DNA from: Paenibacillus sp.
GTDB lineage: Bacteria > Bacteroidota > Bacteroidia > Bacteroidales > Muribaculaceae
Reading direction: 5' to 3'
Length of the DNA: 64,000 nucleotides
Assembly (NCBI GenBank): GCA_023663345.1
Contig: JAMPHR010000004.1
Coordinates: 1 to 64,000 of the forward strand
Within the stretch, counting starts at the first letter, position 1, and every line of letters starts with the position of its first letter. The notes beneath the pieces are model-generated. The model was given only the letters and a program-made list of their open reading frames with translations. It was not told the origin of the DNA and made no database searches. Of the stretch, positions 34,709 through 44,259 are shown piece after piece. A program made the translations under genes and the position numbers.

Positions 34709-35701
34709 ATGATCCGACAATTACGCATATTTACAGCCGTCATTACGCTGGCCATCGCATCGGTAATTCCGGCATGGTCACAGACATCCATAAAGGTGTC
34801 TCTTGACTCAGCCTATCTGATGATGGGTAAAGCCACTCCGATGCATGTCGAGCTGATAGCCCCGGCATCAGCCACCGGACATCTTGTGATCCCGCAGGAT
34901 ACTATCTGTGACAAAGTGGAGATCCTGCGATCGTTACCGGCCGACACCACCGATATAAAGAACGGCCGCATACAGGTGAATCAGGAAGTTTTGTTGCAAG
35001 CTTTTGATTCCGGCACGTATATACTTAACCCTATCCGCTATATTCAAGGGGCCGAGACCATAGCCTCCAATAAACTTGTGCTGAAAGTCCTCCCGGTTCC
35101 GGTGGATACCCTCACGTCAATTCACGATTATGCCGACGTAGTGGACGTAGACCGTAAATTAGTGGACTATCTCCCCGATTTCCTTGCCGATTATGGCCTA
35201 TGGATACTCGCCGCGATAATCATACTGATACTCGCATACTTCACATTCAAGCGGCTTACCCGCAACAAGAATATCGCCAAGGAAGTTATCATCACCATTC
35301 CGCCCTACGAGCTTGCGATGCGCGAGCTTGACACCCTGCGTACCGACAAGTTATGCGAGCAGGGACGTGAGCGTGAATTCTATACTCGCCTCACCGACAT
35401 CCTGCGTCAATATCTGCAAGGCAGGTTCGGCATTAACGCTATGGAGATGACATCTACCCAGATCCGACAGATTCTCCAGGCTAATGAAGAGACACGTCTC
35501 AGCAAACGCAACATGGATCAAGTGCTCGAGACCGCCGACTTCGTGAAGTTTGCAAAAGTACGTCCGCTTCCTGAGGATAATATGCGCTCATTCAACTCTG
35601 CCATGCAGTTTGTCGAAGATACAAAACCTCGCCCTGCAGCACCCGAGGCAGAAGAGAATGATACTGAAGATCAATTGAAAAAATCATCTACTGAAAAATA
35701 A
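34709..35701 (+). CDS. Bat-operon membrane protein of unknown function
   Basis: A signal peptide (cleaved near PAWSQTSI) leads to about 150 periplasmic residues with a beta-sandwich-like character. A transmembrane helix follows (LWILAAIIILILAYFTF, about 168-187), then a cytoplasmic helical tail with an acidic end (PEAEENDTEDQLKKSS). It occupies the usual place of the unnamed membrane component between the DUF58 and batA genes. Predicted to sit in the inner membrane alongside BatA/B; no catalytic motif. Confidence 0.75.
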   Translation: MIRQLRIFTAVITLAIASVIPAWSQTSIKVSLDSAYLMMGKATPMHVELIAPASATGHLVIPQDTICDKVEILRSLPADTTDIKNGRIQVNQEVLLQAFDSGTYILNPIRYIQGAETIASNKLVLKVLPVPVDTLTSIHDYADVVDVDRKLVDYLPDFLADYGLWILAAIIILILAYFTFKRLTRNKNIAKEVIITIPPYELAMRELDTLRTDKLCEQGREREFYTRLTDILRQYLQGRFGINAMEMTSTQIRQILQANEETRLSKRNMDQVLETADFVKFAKVRPLPEDNMRSFNSAMQFVEDTKPRPAAPEAEENDTEDQLKKSSTEK

Positions 35702-35706
35702 CCGAT

Positions 35707-36693
35707 ATGCAACTGGCCCATCCACATTACTTATGGCTACTGCTGTTGCTTGTGCCGCTTATAGCATGGTATCTGTATAAGCACCGCACATTGCAACCGT
35801 CGCTTGGCATATCATCCACAAAGCCATTCGCAAAACTTGGTATGCCTTTCAGGGCATGGCTCATGCACCTTATATTCTTGCTTCAACTGGGAGCTATCTC
35901 ATGCGTGATTATAATACTTGCCCGCCCACAGACACGCGATTCATGGAATACATCGAGCGTGGAAGGCACCGATATTGTCCTTGCGCTCGACATCTCCACC
36001 TCAATGCTGGCACGCGACTTCAAGCCCGACCGTTTTGAAGCGGCCAAGGAGGTTGCTGCTAAATTTGTGGCCGGTAGAGAGGGTGATAATATTGGTCTGG
36101 TGATATTTGCGGCCGAGAGTTTCACCTCCCTGCCAATGACCACCGACCGATCGATGATAGCCAACTATATCAATGACATAAAAATGGGTATGTTGCAGGA
36201 CGGTACCGCCATTGGTGATGGTCTTGCCACCTCAATCAATCGTATCAAGGAAGGCAAAGCCAAATCAAAAAGTATCATACTTCTCACTGACGGTTCAAAC
36301 AATACCGGTAACGTAGCTCCCATCACTGCATCGGAAATCGCAAAACAGCTTGGCATAAAAGTCTATACTATCGGCATAGGCACCAACGGTACAGCCCCCT
36401 ACCCTCAGGAGAATGAGTTCGGACGTATAGTCTACACCCCGCTCCCGGTAGTGATTGATGAGGCAACATTAAAAACCATAGCCGAAAACACCGGAGGAAA
36501 ATACTTCCGAGCCACCGGCAACAACGTGCTCAAAGATATTTTCGCTGAAATCGACCGTCTCGAAAAGACCAAGATGGATTTGAGAAACTTCTCCTCTACC
36601 GAGGACGATTATATGCCTTGGGCTATCGCCGCCCTCAGCCTTTTCGGTCTCGCGGTGTTGCTTAGGTACACTATACTGCGCACAACACCCTAA
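35707..36693 (+). CDS. batA: VWA-domain membrane protein BatA
   Basis: Two N-terminal hydrophobic helices (LWLLLLLVPLIAWYLY and LMHLIFLLQLGAISCVIIILA) flank a short loop. A VWA domain follows from about residue 85 with the metal-binding MIDAS motif LALDISTSM and LLTDGSNNTG, and a last helix (WAIAALSLFGLAVLL) closes the protein. BatA works with MoxR and the other Bat proteins in envelope stress or oxygen tolerance. It is five bases from the previous gene. Confidence 0.92.
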   Translation: MQLAHPHYLWLLLLLVPLIAWYLYKHRTLQPSLGISSTKPFAKLGMPFRAWLMHLIFLLQLGAISCVIIILARPQTRDSWNTSSVEGTDIVLALDISTSMLARDFKPDRFEAAKEVAAKFVAGREGDNIGLVIFAAESFTSLPMTTDRSMIANYINDIKMGMLQDGTAIGDGLATSINRIKEGKAKSKSIILLTDGSNNTGNVAPITASEIAKQLGIKVYTIGIGTNGTAPYPQENEFGRIVYTPLPVVIDEATLKTIAENTGGKYFRATGNNVLKDIFAEIDRLEKTKMDLRNFSSTEDDYMPWAIAALSLFGLAVLLRYTILRTTP

Positions 36694-36708
36694 AACTCTT
36701 TTTTAGGT

Positions 36709-37773
36709 ATGATTACATTCGCTTATCCCCACCTGTTATATCTCCTGCTGCTCATCCCGTTGGTAGCAGGATTATTCCTATGGGCTCGATATACCCGCAA
36801 ACGCAAGTTGCGTAAATTTGGCCATCCCGAGACTCTACAGGCTCTGATGCCCGATGTTTCACGGTATATGCCCTGGGTGAAACTTGCCATGTCATTGCTC
36901 ATCATAGCAGTCCTAGTAATAATGCTGGCACGTCCCCGCGCTACTTCGGGACTTGATGCCGATGCAGCCGAGACCGAGACTTCACGAGGCATTGAAGTGA
37001 TGATATGCCTCGATGTATCCAACTCCATGCTCGCATCATCTACCGATGATGAGGCCGGAGTGAGCCGTCTGCAACGCGCGAAATTCATTCTTGAAAAACT
37101 CATCAGCAAGATGAACAATGACAAGGTCGGCCTTATCGTCTTTGCAGGTGATGCCTACACCCAGTTGCCCATAACATCCGATTATATCTCGGCCAAAATG
37201 TTCATCAACTCGATCACTACCGACATGGTGCCCACCCAAGGCACTGCGATCGGAGCTGCTCTGGAGATGGCTATGAACTCCTTCACGCCAAATGATGAGA
37301 TGGGTAAAGCCATTATCCTCCTCACCGATGCCGAGAATTTCGAGGACAATGCCGTGGATGCAGCCAAGCGTGCCTCGGGAGCCGGCATACAGGTCGACGT
37401 GATCGGCCTCGGAACAGCCCGCGGAGCCCGTATCCCTCTTGGGAACGGACGTTATATGGTCAACCCCATGACGGGCGAGGAAGTGGTGACCAAACATGAT
37501 GAATCCACCGGTACCGAAATAGCCCGTGCAGGCGACGGAATATATGTAAATGGCGCTACCACCTCGGCCATAAATGCTGTCGACACTAAGATGGATGAGC
37601 TGAAGCAGGCCGAATTTGAGCGCAAATCATTCTCGCCTCAGAGCGAGCAGTTCCCCATTGTGGCTTGGATTGCTCTGATATTGCTTGTTATTGATGTATT
37701 TGTAGTAACACGCAAGATCTCGTGGCTGAAAAAGTATCGTTTCTTCACCAAAGAGGAAGGAGGAGAAAAATGA
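36709..37773 (+). CDS. batB: VWA-domain membrane protein BatB
   Basis: The layout is like BatA: two N-terminal helices, a VWA domain with the MIDAS MICLDVSNSML near residue 105 and ILLTDAENFEDNA, and a C-terminal helix (FPIVAWIALILLVIDVFVV) followed by a basic tail. A 354-residue length is normal. The stop overlaps the batC start as ATGA. BatA and BatB are paralogues and may form a hetero-oligomer (inference). Confidence 0.92.
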   Translation: MITFAYPHLLYLLLLIPLVAGLFLWARYTRKRKLRKFGHPETLQALMPDVSRYMPWVKLAMSLLIIAVLVIMLARPRATSGLDADAAETETSRGIEVMICLDVSNSMLASSTDDEAGVSRLQRAKFILEKLISKMNNDKVGLIVFAGDAYTQLPITSDYISAKMFINSITTDMVPTQGTAIGAALEMAMNSFTPNDEMGKAIILLTDAENFEDNAVDAAKRASGAGIQVDVIGLGTARGARIPLGNGRYMVNPMTGEEVVTKHDESTGTEIARAGDGIYVNGATTSAINAVDTKMDELKQAEFERKSFSPQSEQFPIVAWIALILLVIDVFVVTRKISWLKKYRFFTKEEGGEK

Positions 37774-38570
37774 AACTGACTCATATCTTATTATTAGGCT
37801 CGGTCATGGCCTTAGCCCCGTTATCTGTTCATGCCGAGGATAACTCAACCCGCCACGAGCGCAATTTCATCGTAGAGGGCAACGAGCTGTACCGCAATAA
37901 ACAATATGCCGACGCAGAGGTAGCCTACCGCAAGGCACTCGAAATCGATGCGATGAACGAGATCGCCCAATTCAACCTTGCAGCAGCCCTGCTCCGTCAA
38001 GGCACGGCTACAGGAGAGAACGAAAAACAGGCCTCTCAGATACTCGGCAAACTTGCATCAGACGCTGAAAATATGGCCATCGCCGAAAAGGCCTATTATA
38101 ATCTTGGCAATATCGCTTTCAACGGACAGGATTACGCCAAAAGCATCGAACTTTACAAGAATGCCCTGCGCCGGAATCCAGATAATGACAAGGCTCGTGA
38201 AAACCTGCGTCTTGCACAAAAGCGTCTTGAAGAACAACAGAACCAGGATCAGAACAAGGACCAAAATCAGGATCAGAAGGACGACAAGAAGCAAGATCAG
38301 AACAAGGACCAGAACAAGGATAACAACCAGGATCAAAATAAGGACCAGAACAAAGACCAGGACAAGAACCAGGATCAGCAACAACAGCCCCAGGATCAGA
38401 ATCAGCAACCTAAGCAACAGCCTCAACAGCAATCAGGCATAAGCAAGGAGAATGCTGAAAAGATCCTTAAGGCTATGGAGAACGAAGAGAATGCTACCCG
38501 CCAGCGAGTAAATGCCGAGCGACAGAAGAATGGCGCGCCGGCACGCCGACAGGTTACAAATCCTTGGTAA
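37770..38570 (+). CDS. batC: TPR protein BatC with Asp-Gln-Asn-Lys-rich tail
   Basis: The ATG at 37770 gives a signal peptide (MKLTHILLLGSVMALAPLSVHAED) and overlaps the batB stop. Residues of about 28-145 hold three TPR repeats (GNELYRNKQYADAEVAYRKAL; YYNLGNIAFNGQDYAKSIELYKNALRR). Residues of about 150-225 are a low-complexity run of QDQNKDQ-type units, then a helical end. The tail is hydrophilic and probably disordered; it may vary in length between strains. It is likely periplasmic, serving as a scaffold for the Bat proteins. Confidence 0.88.
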   Translation: MKLTHILLLGSVMALAPLSVHAEDNSTRHERNFIVEGNELYRNKQYADAEVAYRKALEIDAMNEIAQFNLAAALLRQGTATGENEKQASQILGKLASDAENMAIAEKAYYNLGNIAFNGQDYAKSIELYKNALRRNPDNDKARENLRLAQKRLEEQQNQDQNKDQNQDQKDDKKQDQNKDQNKDNNQDQNKDQNKDQDKNQDQQQQPQDQNQQPKQQPQQQSGISKENAEKILKAMENEENATRQRVNAERQKNGAPARRQVTNPW

Positions 38571-38597
38571 TGTATGGTCTAACCACATATTCCGCAC

Positions 38598-40397
38598 ATG
38601 AAACGTTTCCACATACTATTTATACTCTTTGCCCTTATTGCCGTTACTGCAAACGCGGCGGGCAATATCAACTTCACGGTCAAGACTCCGGGTCGAATAT
38701 ATGAAGGTGATAAATTCCCCATCACTTTCAGGCTGACCAATGCCGACGGCTCCGATCTCAAGGTATCGGCCATTGACGGTTGCACCTTGCTCTTTGGCCC
38801 GTCTACCTCCCAATCCCAGAGCTATAGCGTGGTCAACGGTCGCGCAGAGTCTTCGTCGGCCATAGAATACACATATTATTATCGGGCTGACAAGGCCGGA
38901 CAATTCACTATTCCGGCCGCTTCGGTGCTCGCTGACGGGAAAAGGCTGACTACCAAACCCGCACAATTCACCGTGCATCCGCGTGCCGAGCGCGACACTC
39001 CTGCCTCACAGCGTCCTGTGGCTGTTGATGATGTGGACACACAGACTGCCGGGCGAAAAGTCAATGCCGACGATGTGTTCGTAAGAATCATCCTGTCACG
39101 CAATTCAGCCTACGAGCAGGAAGCCATAGGATGTACTATCAAGCTGTACACCAAATACTCGATCTCCTCATTCATGCCTACACGTCAGCCATCATTTGAC
39201 GGATTTCTTATCCAGGAGCTTGATGTGCAACCGGCACTCAACGAGATTGAGACCTATCGTGGCCAGGACTACATGACTGCCATCCTGAAACGTTGCATCA
39301 TATTCCCCCAGAAAAGCGGGAAACTGACCATCAACTCCGGCAATTACGATATATCGGTAGTCCAGTACGACAATGTGAACATGGGCATGTTCCAGGTAAG
39401 ACAGCCACGCGAAACCAAGATCAAGGTAAGCTCCAATACCGGAACCATCGACATATTACCACTCCCCTCCCCCAAACCCGAGGGATTCAATGGAGCTGTC
39501 GGCCAATTCACAGTCGACTCACGTCTTGTCGGTAACTCATTCCGCACCAACGACCCGGCCACTCTCATATACACAATCTCCGGCACAGGTAATATCAAAT
39601 ACCTGAAAGAGCCTCAGATCGATTTCCCCACCGAGTTTGAGCAATATACTCCGAAAAGTGATATCAAGACCAACGTGTCAGGCAACGAGGTGTCAGGCAC
39701 AATGACTGTGGAATATACCTTTGTACCCCAAAGCGTGGGCAATTTCACTATCGGTAGCGATAAATTTGTATATTTCGATCCTGCCAAACGCGACTATGTA
39801 ACCCTCAACACACCCACCTATCCTATCAAGGTAGCCAAGGGCCTCTCATCTCCCGCACCTACCGAGGATCAGAAAGCGATAGAGAATAAAAACTCCGATA
39901 TCCGACACATATATCTTGGTGACAAGAATCCATCTATGGATCACACTCTCGTGGTTACCACTCTTATGTACTGGATGCTTTATCTGGGTCTGTTCATTAT
40001 AACCATCGTGATAATTGCCACCAACCGTGCCCGCGCCCGCCGGAATGCTGATATCACCGGTATGCGCACAGCAAAAGCAAGCAAAGTCGCATCCAAGCGA
40101 CTCAAGACCGCCGGCAAATATCTCTCGGCTGGCGACAACGACAAATTCTACGAAGAGATGCTACGTGCTCTCTGGGGATACCTGTCCGACAAGCTCACCA
40201 TTCCCCTCTCTCAGCTCAACCGTCAGAATATCGTGGATAAACTGGCCGAGAAAGGATATTCCTCCGAAGCGACAGCATCAATAGTGAATGTCCTTGACGA
40301 ATGTGAAATGGCCCGCTATACCCCCGACAGTTCATCCCGCATGGACAGCGTATATGATGAAGGCGTAAAAGCAATCAACAATCTTGAGAAACGATGA
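38598..40397 (+). CDS. batD: BatD-family membrane protein
   Basis: The 599-residue protein has a signal peptide (cleaved near NANAAGNI), a long periplasmic part of repeated beta-sandwich modules, a transmembrane helix (YWMLYLGLFIITIVIIAT, about 455-475) and a cytoplasmic helical tail. The phrase FTVKTPGRIYEGDKFPITFRLTNADGSDL near the start is typical of BatD (oxygen-tolerance family). Its stop overlaps the batE start. Confidence 0.9.
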   Translation: MKRFHILFILFALIAVTANAAGNINFTVKTPGRIYEGDKFPITFRLTNADGSDLKVSAIDGCTLLFGPSTSQSQSYSVVNGRAESSSAIEYTYYYRADKAGQFTIPAASVLADGKRLTTKPAQFTVHPRAERDTPASQRPVAVDDVDTQTAGRKVNADDVFVRIILSRNSAYEQEAIGCTIKLYTKYSISSFMPTRQPSFDGFLIQELDVQPALNEIETYRGQDYMTAILKRCIIFPQKSGKLTINSGNYDISVVQYDNVNMGMFQVRQPRETKIKVSSNTGTIDILPLPSPKPEGFNGAVGQFTVDSRLVGNSFRTNDPATLIYTISGTGNIKYLKEPQIDFPTEFEQYTPKSDIKTNVSGNEVSGTMTVEYTFVPQSVGNFTIGSDKFVYFDPAKRDYVTLNTPTYPIKVAKGLSSPAPTEDQKAIENKNSDIRHIYLGDKNPSMDHTLVVTTLMYWMLYLGLFIITIVIIATNRARARRNADITGMRTAKASKVASKRLKTAGKYLSAGDNDKFYEEMLRALWGYLSDKLTIPLSQLNRQNIVDKLAEKGYSSEATASIVNVLDECEMARYTPDSSSRMDSVYDEGVKAINNLEKR

Positions 40398-41173
40398 AGA
40401 AGATATTATTCGCCATATTTCTGCTCCTCGGAGCTCTCTCTCTCCGCGCTGAATCGCCACTGATATCCCAAGCCGATTCAGCCTACAATGCCGATGACTT
40501 CCGTCAGGCAGCCGATATTTATCTCAACGTGATACAGCAACAAGGGGCTTCGGCCAAATTGTATTACAATCTCGGCAACTCATATTATCGCCTCGGTGAG
40601 ATGGGCAATGCCATTCTTTCTTACGAGAGAGCACTGCGCCTTGATCCGTCCGACGATGATGTGCGAAACAACCTCGCATTTGTAAATGCCCGCATCACTG
40701 ACCGCCCCGGCGAGCGTGGCACATTTCTCGGAAATGCCCTTGACGCCATCTCAGCCTATATGCACTCCAACGCATGGGCATGGACAGCTTTTGCATTTTT
40801 CGTCCTCACCCTCGCCGCGGTTCTTGCATATCTTTTCTCCAATATAATAAAGATACGTAAAGTAGGTTTCTTCGGAGGTATGCTCACATTTGTGGCATGT
40901 TGTGTGAGCCTGTATTTCTCATTCCGATCGGCCGCGATCGCATTGTCCGACGACACCGCCATAATCAACGTCCCCTCCACTATCCTCAGCACAACACCAC
41001 GCGTGCCTCAGGACCGTTCGCAGGAGGCAATGTTGCTTCACGAGGGCACCAAGGTCAAGATCCTTGACTCGGTACGTTCCACCACCGATTCCATCCATTC
41101 TCTATGGTATGACGTCGAGGTAGACAATAGCCACCGTGCTTGGATCAACTCCGCCGCAGTCGAGAAGATTTGA
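40394..41173 (+). CDS. batE: BatE: TPR and SH3-like membrane protein
   Basis: After a signal peptide, residues of about 22-95 form TPR repeats (ADSAYNADDFRQAADIYLNVI; YYNLGNSYYRLGEMGNAILSYERAL). Two transmembrane helices follow (AWTAFAFFVLTLAAVLAYLF and GMLTFVACCVSLYFSF). The last 55 residues resemble a bacterial SH3 domain (LHEGTKVKILDSV...WYDVEVDNSHRAWINSAAVEKI). The gene is the last of the bat operon; a terminator lies about 20 bases downstream. Confidence 0.9.
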   Translation: MKKILFAIFLLLGALSLRAESPLISQADSAYNADDFRQAADIYLNVIQQQGASAKLYYNLGNSYYRLGEMGNAILSYERALRLDPSDDDVRNNLAFVNARITDRPGERGTFLGNALDAISAYMHSNAWAWTAFAFFVLTLAAVLAYLFSNIIKIRKVGFFGGMLTFVACCVSLYFSFRSAAIALSDDTAIINVPSTILSTTPRVPQDRSQEAMLLHEGTKVKILDSVRSTTDSIHSLWYDVEVDNSHRAWINSAAVEKI

Positions 41174-41192
41174 ATTACAGCACATTAATACA

Positions 41193-41214
41193 AAAGATGT
41201 TTTATAACATCTTT
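41193..41214 (+). terminator. Terminator of the bat operon
   Basis: AAAGATGTT, four-base loop, AACATCTTT, then ATTTC. This is a perfect nine-base-pair, A/T-rich stem 20 bases after the batE stop. Confidence 0.65.
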
Positions 41215-41230
41215 ATTTCAAAGTAAAATA

Positions 41231-41262
41231 TTTGGTTTTATCGTTATATAATCATAACTTAG
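41231..41262 (+). promoter_or_regulatory. Promoter of the small HTH gene
   Basis: TTTG at 41231-41234, 20 bases, TAACTTAG at 41255-41262 (one mismatch). It implies a 5' untranslated region of about 75 bases before the ATG at 41346. Confidence 0.6.
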
Positions 41263-41345
41263 TGACGCGTAAAACAAACGACGCACTAAAACTAAACTTT
41301 TTACAAACCCCCATACTCTAACCACAAAAACCCCGAAACTAAATC

Positions 41346-41606
41346 ATGACAAAAACTATCACCTTCAACGACCTGCGCCGCATCAAGGACAGTTTGCCCG
41401 ACGGCTCGATACGTCAGATAGCTGACCGTCTCAACGTTACTCCCCAGACCGTGCGCAATTATTTCGGCGGTACCAACTACGAATTTGGTAAGAACTGTGG
41501 CGTACATATCGAGCCCGGACCCGATGGTGGCATCGTGGTGCTTGACGACACCACTATTTATGACATGGCTGTGGATATAATCCAGAGCCTTAACAAGGAG
41601 GCGTAA
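41346..41606 (+). CDS. Small HTH DNA-binding protein, 86 aa
   Basis: Residues of about 22-40 (SIRQIADRLNVTPQTVRNYF) form a clear helix-turn-helix. The remainder (GVHIEPGPDGGIVVLDDTTIYDMAVDIIQSL) has the look of a small dimer domain. Similar orphan proteins occur in many Bacteroidales genomes without known function. It has its own promoter and is followed by a strong terminator, so it is monocistronic. Codon use is rich in frequent codons, hinting at high expression (inference). Confidence 0.82.
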   Translation: MTKTITFNDLRRIKDSLPDGSIRQIADRLNVTPQTVRNYFGGTNYEFGKNCGVHIEPGPDGGIVVLDDTTIYDMAVDIIQSLNKEA

Positions 41607-41651
41607 TCTGTACCGCAACAGACACGTCTCGCTTTGTTTTTTTATCACACA

Positions 41652-41691
41652 GGAGAGCAAAAGTGGCATATCGGCCAACTTTTTGCTCTCC
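41652..41691 (+). terminator. Terminator after the small HTH gene
   Basis: GGAGAGCAAAAGTGG pairs with CCAACTTTTTGCTCTCC (one bulge) around an eight-base loop, followed by TTGCCGTTTTTATT. Strong and well placed, 45 bases after the stop. Confidence 0.85.
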
Positions 41692-41762
41692 TTGCCGTTT
41701 TTATTAATGTAGTGGCTTGGAGACAGTCTTACTTATGGTAAACAGCCTCTTGGGCTCACTCT

Positions 41763-41770
41763 TAATTTTG
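41763..41770 (+). promoter_or_regulatory. -7 element for the stress-protein gene
   Basis: TAATTTTG about 13 bases before the ATG at 41783 fits TAnnTTTG. It is the main reason for preferring that start over an ATG at 41735. No clear -33 box. Confidence 0.45.
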
Positions 41771-41782
41771 CAATTCCTAAAT

Positions 41783-42928
41783 ATGTTATCTGACCGCCTC
41801 ATCACTGTAGCCATACACACCTACGACCGCGCTCATCGCCTGAAAGCAATACTCGAGGGGGAAGGGATCATGGTCTCTCTCCAGAATGTCAATCTGACCA
41901 ACCCCTCCATCTCGGCAGGAGTGCGTGTACGCATCAAGGAATGTGATCTTCCGCAAGCTCTGAGAGTCATTGAAAACATCGAAATCCTCGCGCCATCAGC
42001 CACCTGCAGTCCTCATGAACATGCCCACGGATCCATATTGGTCCCCGTTGATTTCTCGGAAAACTCCATGAAAGCTACAATCGTGGCATTCAGACTCGCA
42101 TCATCGCTCGGAGCCGGCATACATCTGTTGCATACATATATCGATCCCTCATTCTCCGGACAGTCAGTGATGCAATTGTCCGACTCTCTCACCTTCGACC
42201 AAGGACTGGACCCGGTCGACGGGATGGAGGTGGATAAGACTCTCGCTTCCATCGCTCACGAATCAATGAAAAAATTCGAGGAACAGATCCGCGATAAAAT
42301 CAAGGCTGGAGTAATCCCCGGCGTTAAATTCTCATCTGAGATCGCCGAGGGACTTCCCGAGGAGATTATCGATGATTATGTATCCTCCCACAAGAATATA
42401 CTGACTGTGATGGGTACCCAGGGAGCCAACAACAACAATCGGGAAATACTCGGAAGTGTCACCGCCGAAGTGCTCGACAGTTGCCGCACCCTGGTGCTGA
42501 CAGTGCCCGAAAACACAGCATGGGCCACAAAAGGAATGCCTGCCCATGCCGTATATTTCACCACAGCATCTCAGGAGGATATCATAGCACTTGATACCCT
42601 CTACCGGTTATTGCCCGATACAGCCCTGAAAGTCACTCTTGTGGCACTCCCTCCGAGCCGATTCTCCAAACCTCGCCCCGAGGATCTGGAACCACTCTTA
42701 AAATATTGCCGTTCCAACTATCCGGCCTTCTCGTTCAAGGCATCACCACTGTCCCTGACAAATCCCGTGGAAGAATTTGGAGAAATCACCTCGGGACATG
42801 CGGTTGATATGATAGTGATACCCAGCAGAAGAAAGAATATTTTCTCCCGTCTTTTCAATCCCTCGCTGGCTCATCGACTGCTATTCCATTCCGATATTCC
42901 GTTGATGTCAATTCCGGTTAAAGGTTAG
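41783..42928 (+). CDS. Universal stress protein with N-terminal DUF2007-like domain
   Basis: Residues 1 to about 65 (LITVAIHTYDRAHRLKAILEGEGI...VRVRIKECDLPQALRVIENI) match the DUF2007 signal-transducing fold. Residues of about 85-240 form a UspA domain (SILVPVDFSENSMKATIVAFRLA; VMGTQGANNNNREILGSVTAEVL). The last 140 residues look like a second, degenerate Usp copy ending PLMSIPVKG. At 381 residues it is cytoplasmic. An ATP-binding G-2x-G-9x-G(S/T) signature is not complete, so nucleotide binding is uncertain. A frame extending 5' to 41717 would need TTG. Confidence 0.82.
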   Translation: MLSDRLITVAIHTYDRAHRLKAILEGEGIMVSLQNVNLTNPSISAGVRVRIKECDLPQALRVIENIEILAPSATCSPHEHAHGSILVPVDFSENSMKATIVAFRLASSLGAGIHLLHTYIDPSFSGQSVMQLSDSLTFDQGLDPVDGMEVDKTLASIAHESMKKFEEQIRDKIKAGVIPGVKFSSEIAEGLPEEIIDDYVSSHKNILTVMGTQGANNNNREILGSVTAEVLDSCRTLVLTVPENTAWATKGMPAHAVYFTTASQEDIIALDTLYRLLPDTALKVTLVALPPSRFSKPRPEDLEPLLKYCRSNYPAFSFKASPLSLTNPVEEFGEITSGHAVDMIVIPSRRKNIFSRLFNPSLAHRLLFHSDIPLMSIPVKG

Positions 42929-42966
42929 CAAAAATCTCAGGTTGAGTATCTGATTATATATTAATC

Positions 42967-42997
42967 TTGATACTTCACCCATTTTTTCTTACCTTTG
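42967..42997 (+). promoter_or_regulatory. Promoter of purM
   Basis: TTG at 42967-42969, 20 bases, TACCTTTG at 42990-42997. Good match; gives a leader of roughly 65 bases. Confidence 0.7.
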
Positions 42998-43068
42998 CAC
43001 GGTAGTTTCAACTAACCGATTCTTATAAGAATTATTTTATCCGAACTGACATTAATCATCACAAACTC

Positions 43069-44235
43069 ATGAGTGACCGTCGTTATAATCTACGTGGAGT
43101 ATCAGCCTCCAAGGAGGATGTGCACAACGCTATCAAAAATGTCGACAAAGGCATTTTCCCCCAGGCTTTCTGTAAGATCATCCCCGACATACTCGGTGGC
43201 GATCCGGAATGGTGCAACATTATGCATGCCGACGGTGCCGGCACAAAATCATCGCTCGCCTATGCTTATTGGCGCGAGACTGGTGATCTAAGCGTGTGGC
43301 GCGGCATAGCCCAGGACGCCCTGGTAATGAACATCGACGATCTCCTCTGCGTCGGAGCTACCGACAATATCCTTGTGTCCTCGACCATAGGTCGCAACAA
43401 GAACCTCATCCCCGGCGAAGTGATATCGGCAATCATCAACGGCACCGAGGAACTTCTCGCCCGCCTTCGTGAGATGGGTGTAGGCATATACTCAACCGGC
43501 GGAGAAACTGCCGATGTAGGTGACCTCGTTCGCACTATTATCGTTGACTCCACTGTCACCTGCCGTATGCGTAGGGCCGATGTCATTAACAATGCCAACA
43601 TCAAGGCCGGCGACGTTATCGTAGGTCTCGCATCATTTGGCCAGGCCACCTACGAGGATTGCTACAATGGAGGCATGGGAAGCAACGGTCTCACATCAGC
43701 CCGTCATGATGTATTTGAGAAATATCTTGCAGCCAAATATCCTGAGACATTCGATGCCGCTGTTCCCGAGGATCTCGTTTACTCCGGCTCAAAACATCTT
43801 ACCGACTCAGTGGAGGGCTCTCCCATTGATGCCGGTAAACTCGTACTCTCCCCCACCCGCACTTACGCCCCCGTGATCAAGCGCCTTCTTGCCGAAATGC
43901 GTCCTGCCATTGACGGTATGGTACATTGTACCGGTGGAGCCCAGACCAAGGTGATGCACTTTGTCAACAACAAGCACGTAATAAAGGACAACCTTTTCCC
44001 CATTCCTCCCCTCTTTGACCTCATCCAGAAAGAAAGTGGCACCCCCTGGAGCGAGATGTACAAGGTGTTCAACATGGGACACCGCATGGAAATCTACGTA
44101 TCCCCCGAACACGCAAGCCAGGTAATGGACATAGCCACTTCATTTGGCATAGACTCACGCATCGTGGGACGTGTCGAGGAAGCTCCATCCAACCGCCTCA
44201 CTATTATAAACGAGGCCGGAACCTTCGAATATTAA
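43069..44235 (+). CDS. purM: Phosphoribosylformylglycinamidine cyclo-ligase (AIR synthase)
   Basis: PurM closes the imidazole ring in purine synthesis. The 388-residue form is the longer Bacteroidetes type. Visible family blocks are MHADGAGTKSSLAY near residue 52, ALVMNIDDLLCVGA near 85, STGGETADVGDLV near 140 and MVHCTGGAQTKVMHF near 285. It stands alone with its own promoter; the following gene is 24 bases away. Confidence 0.93.
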   Translation: MSDRRYNLRGVSASKEDVHNAIKNVDKGIFPQAFCKIIPDILGGDPEWCNIMHADGAGTKSSLAYAYWRETGDLSVWRGIAQDALVMNIDDLLCVGATDNILVSSTIGRNKNLIPGEVISAIINGTEELLARLREMGVGIYSTGGETADVGDLVRTIIVDSTVTCRMRRADVINNANIKAGDVIVGLASFGQATYEDCYNGGMGSNGLTSARHDVFEKYLAAKYPETFDAAVPEDLVYSGSKHLTDSVEGSPIDAGKLVLSPTRTYAPVIKRLLAEMRPAIDGMVHCTGGAQTKVMHFVNNKHVIKDNLFPIPPLFDLIQKESGTPWSEMYKVFNMGHRMEIYVSPEHASQVMDIATSFGIDSRIVGRVEEAPSNRLTIINEAGTFEY

Positions 44236-44259
44236 ACACCTTTACTCTCTCCTTCACTC

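Noticed and set aside
37978..38442. Frame giving Arg-Thr-Arg-Ile repeats
   Set aside because: It is the out-of-frame reading of the batC Asp-Gln-Asn-Lys tail.
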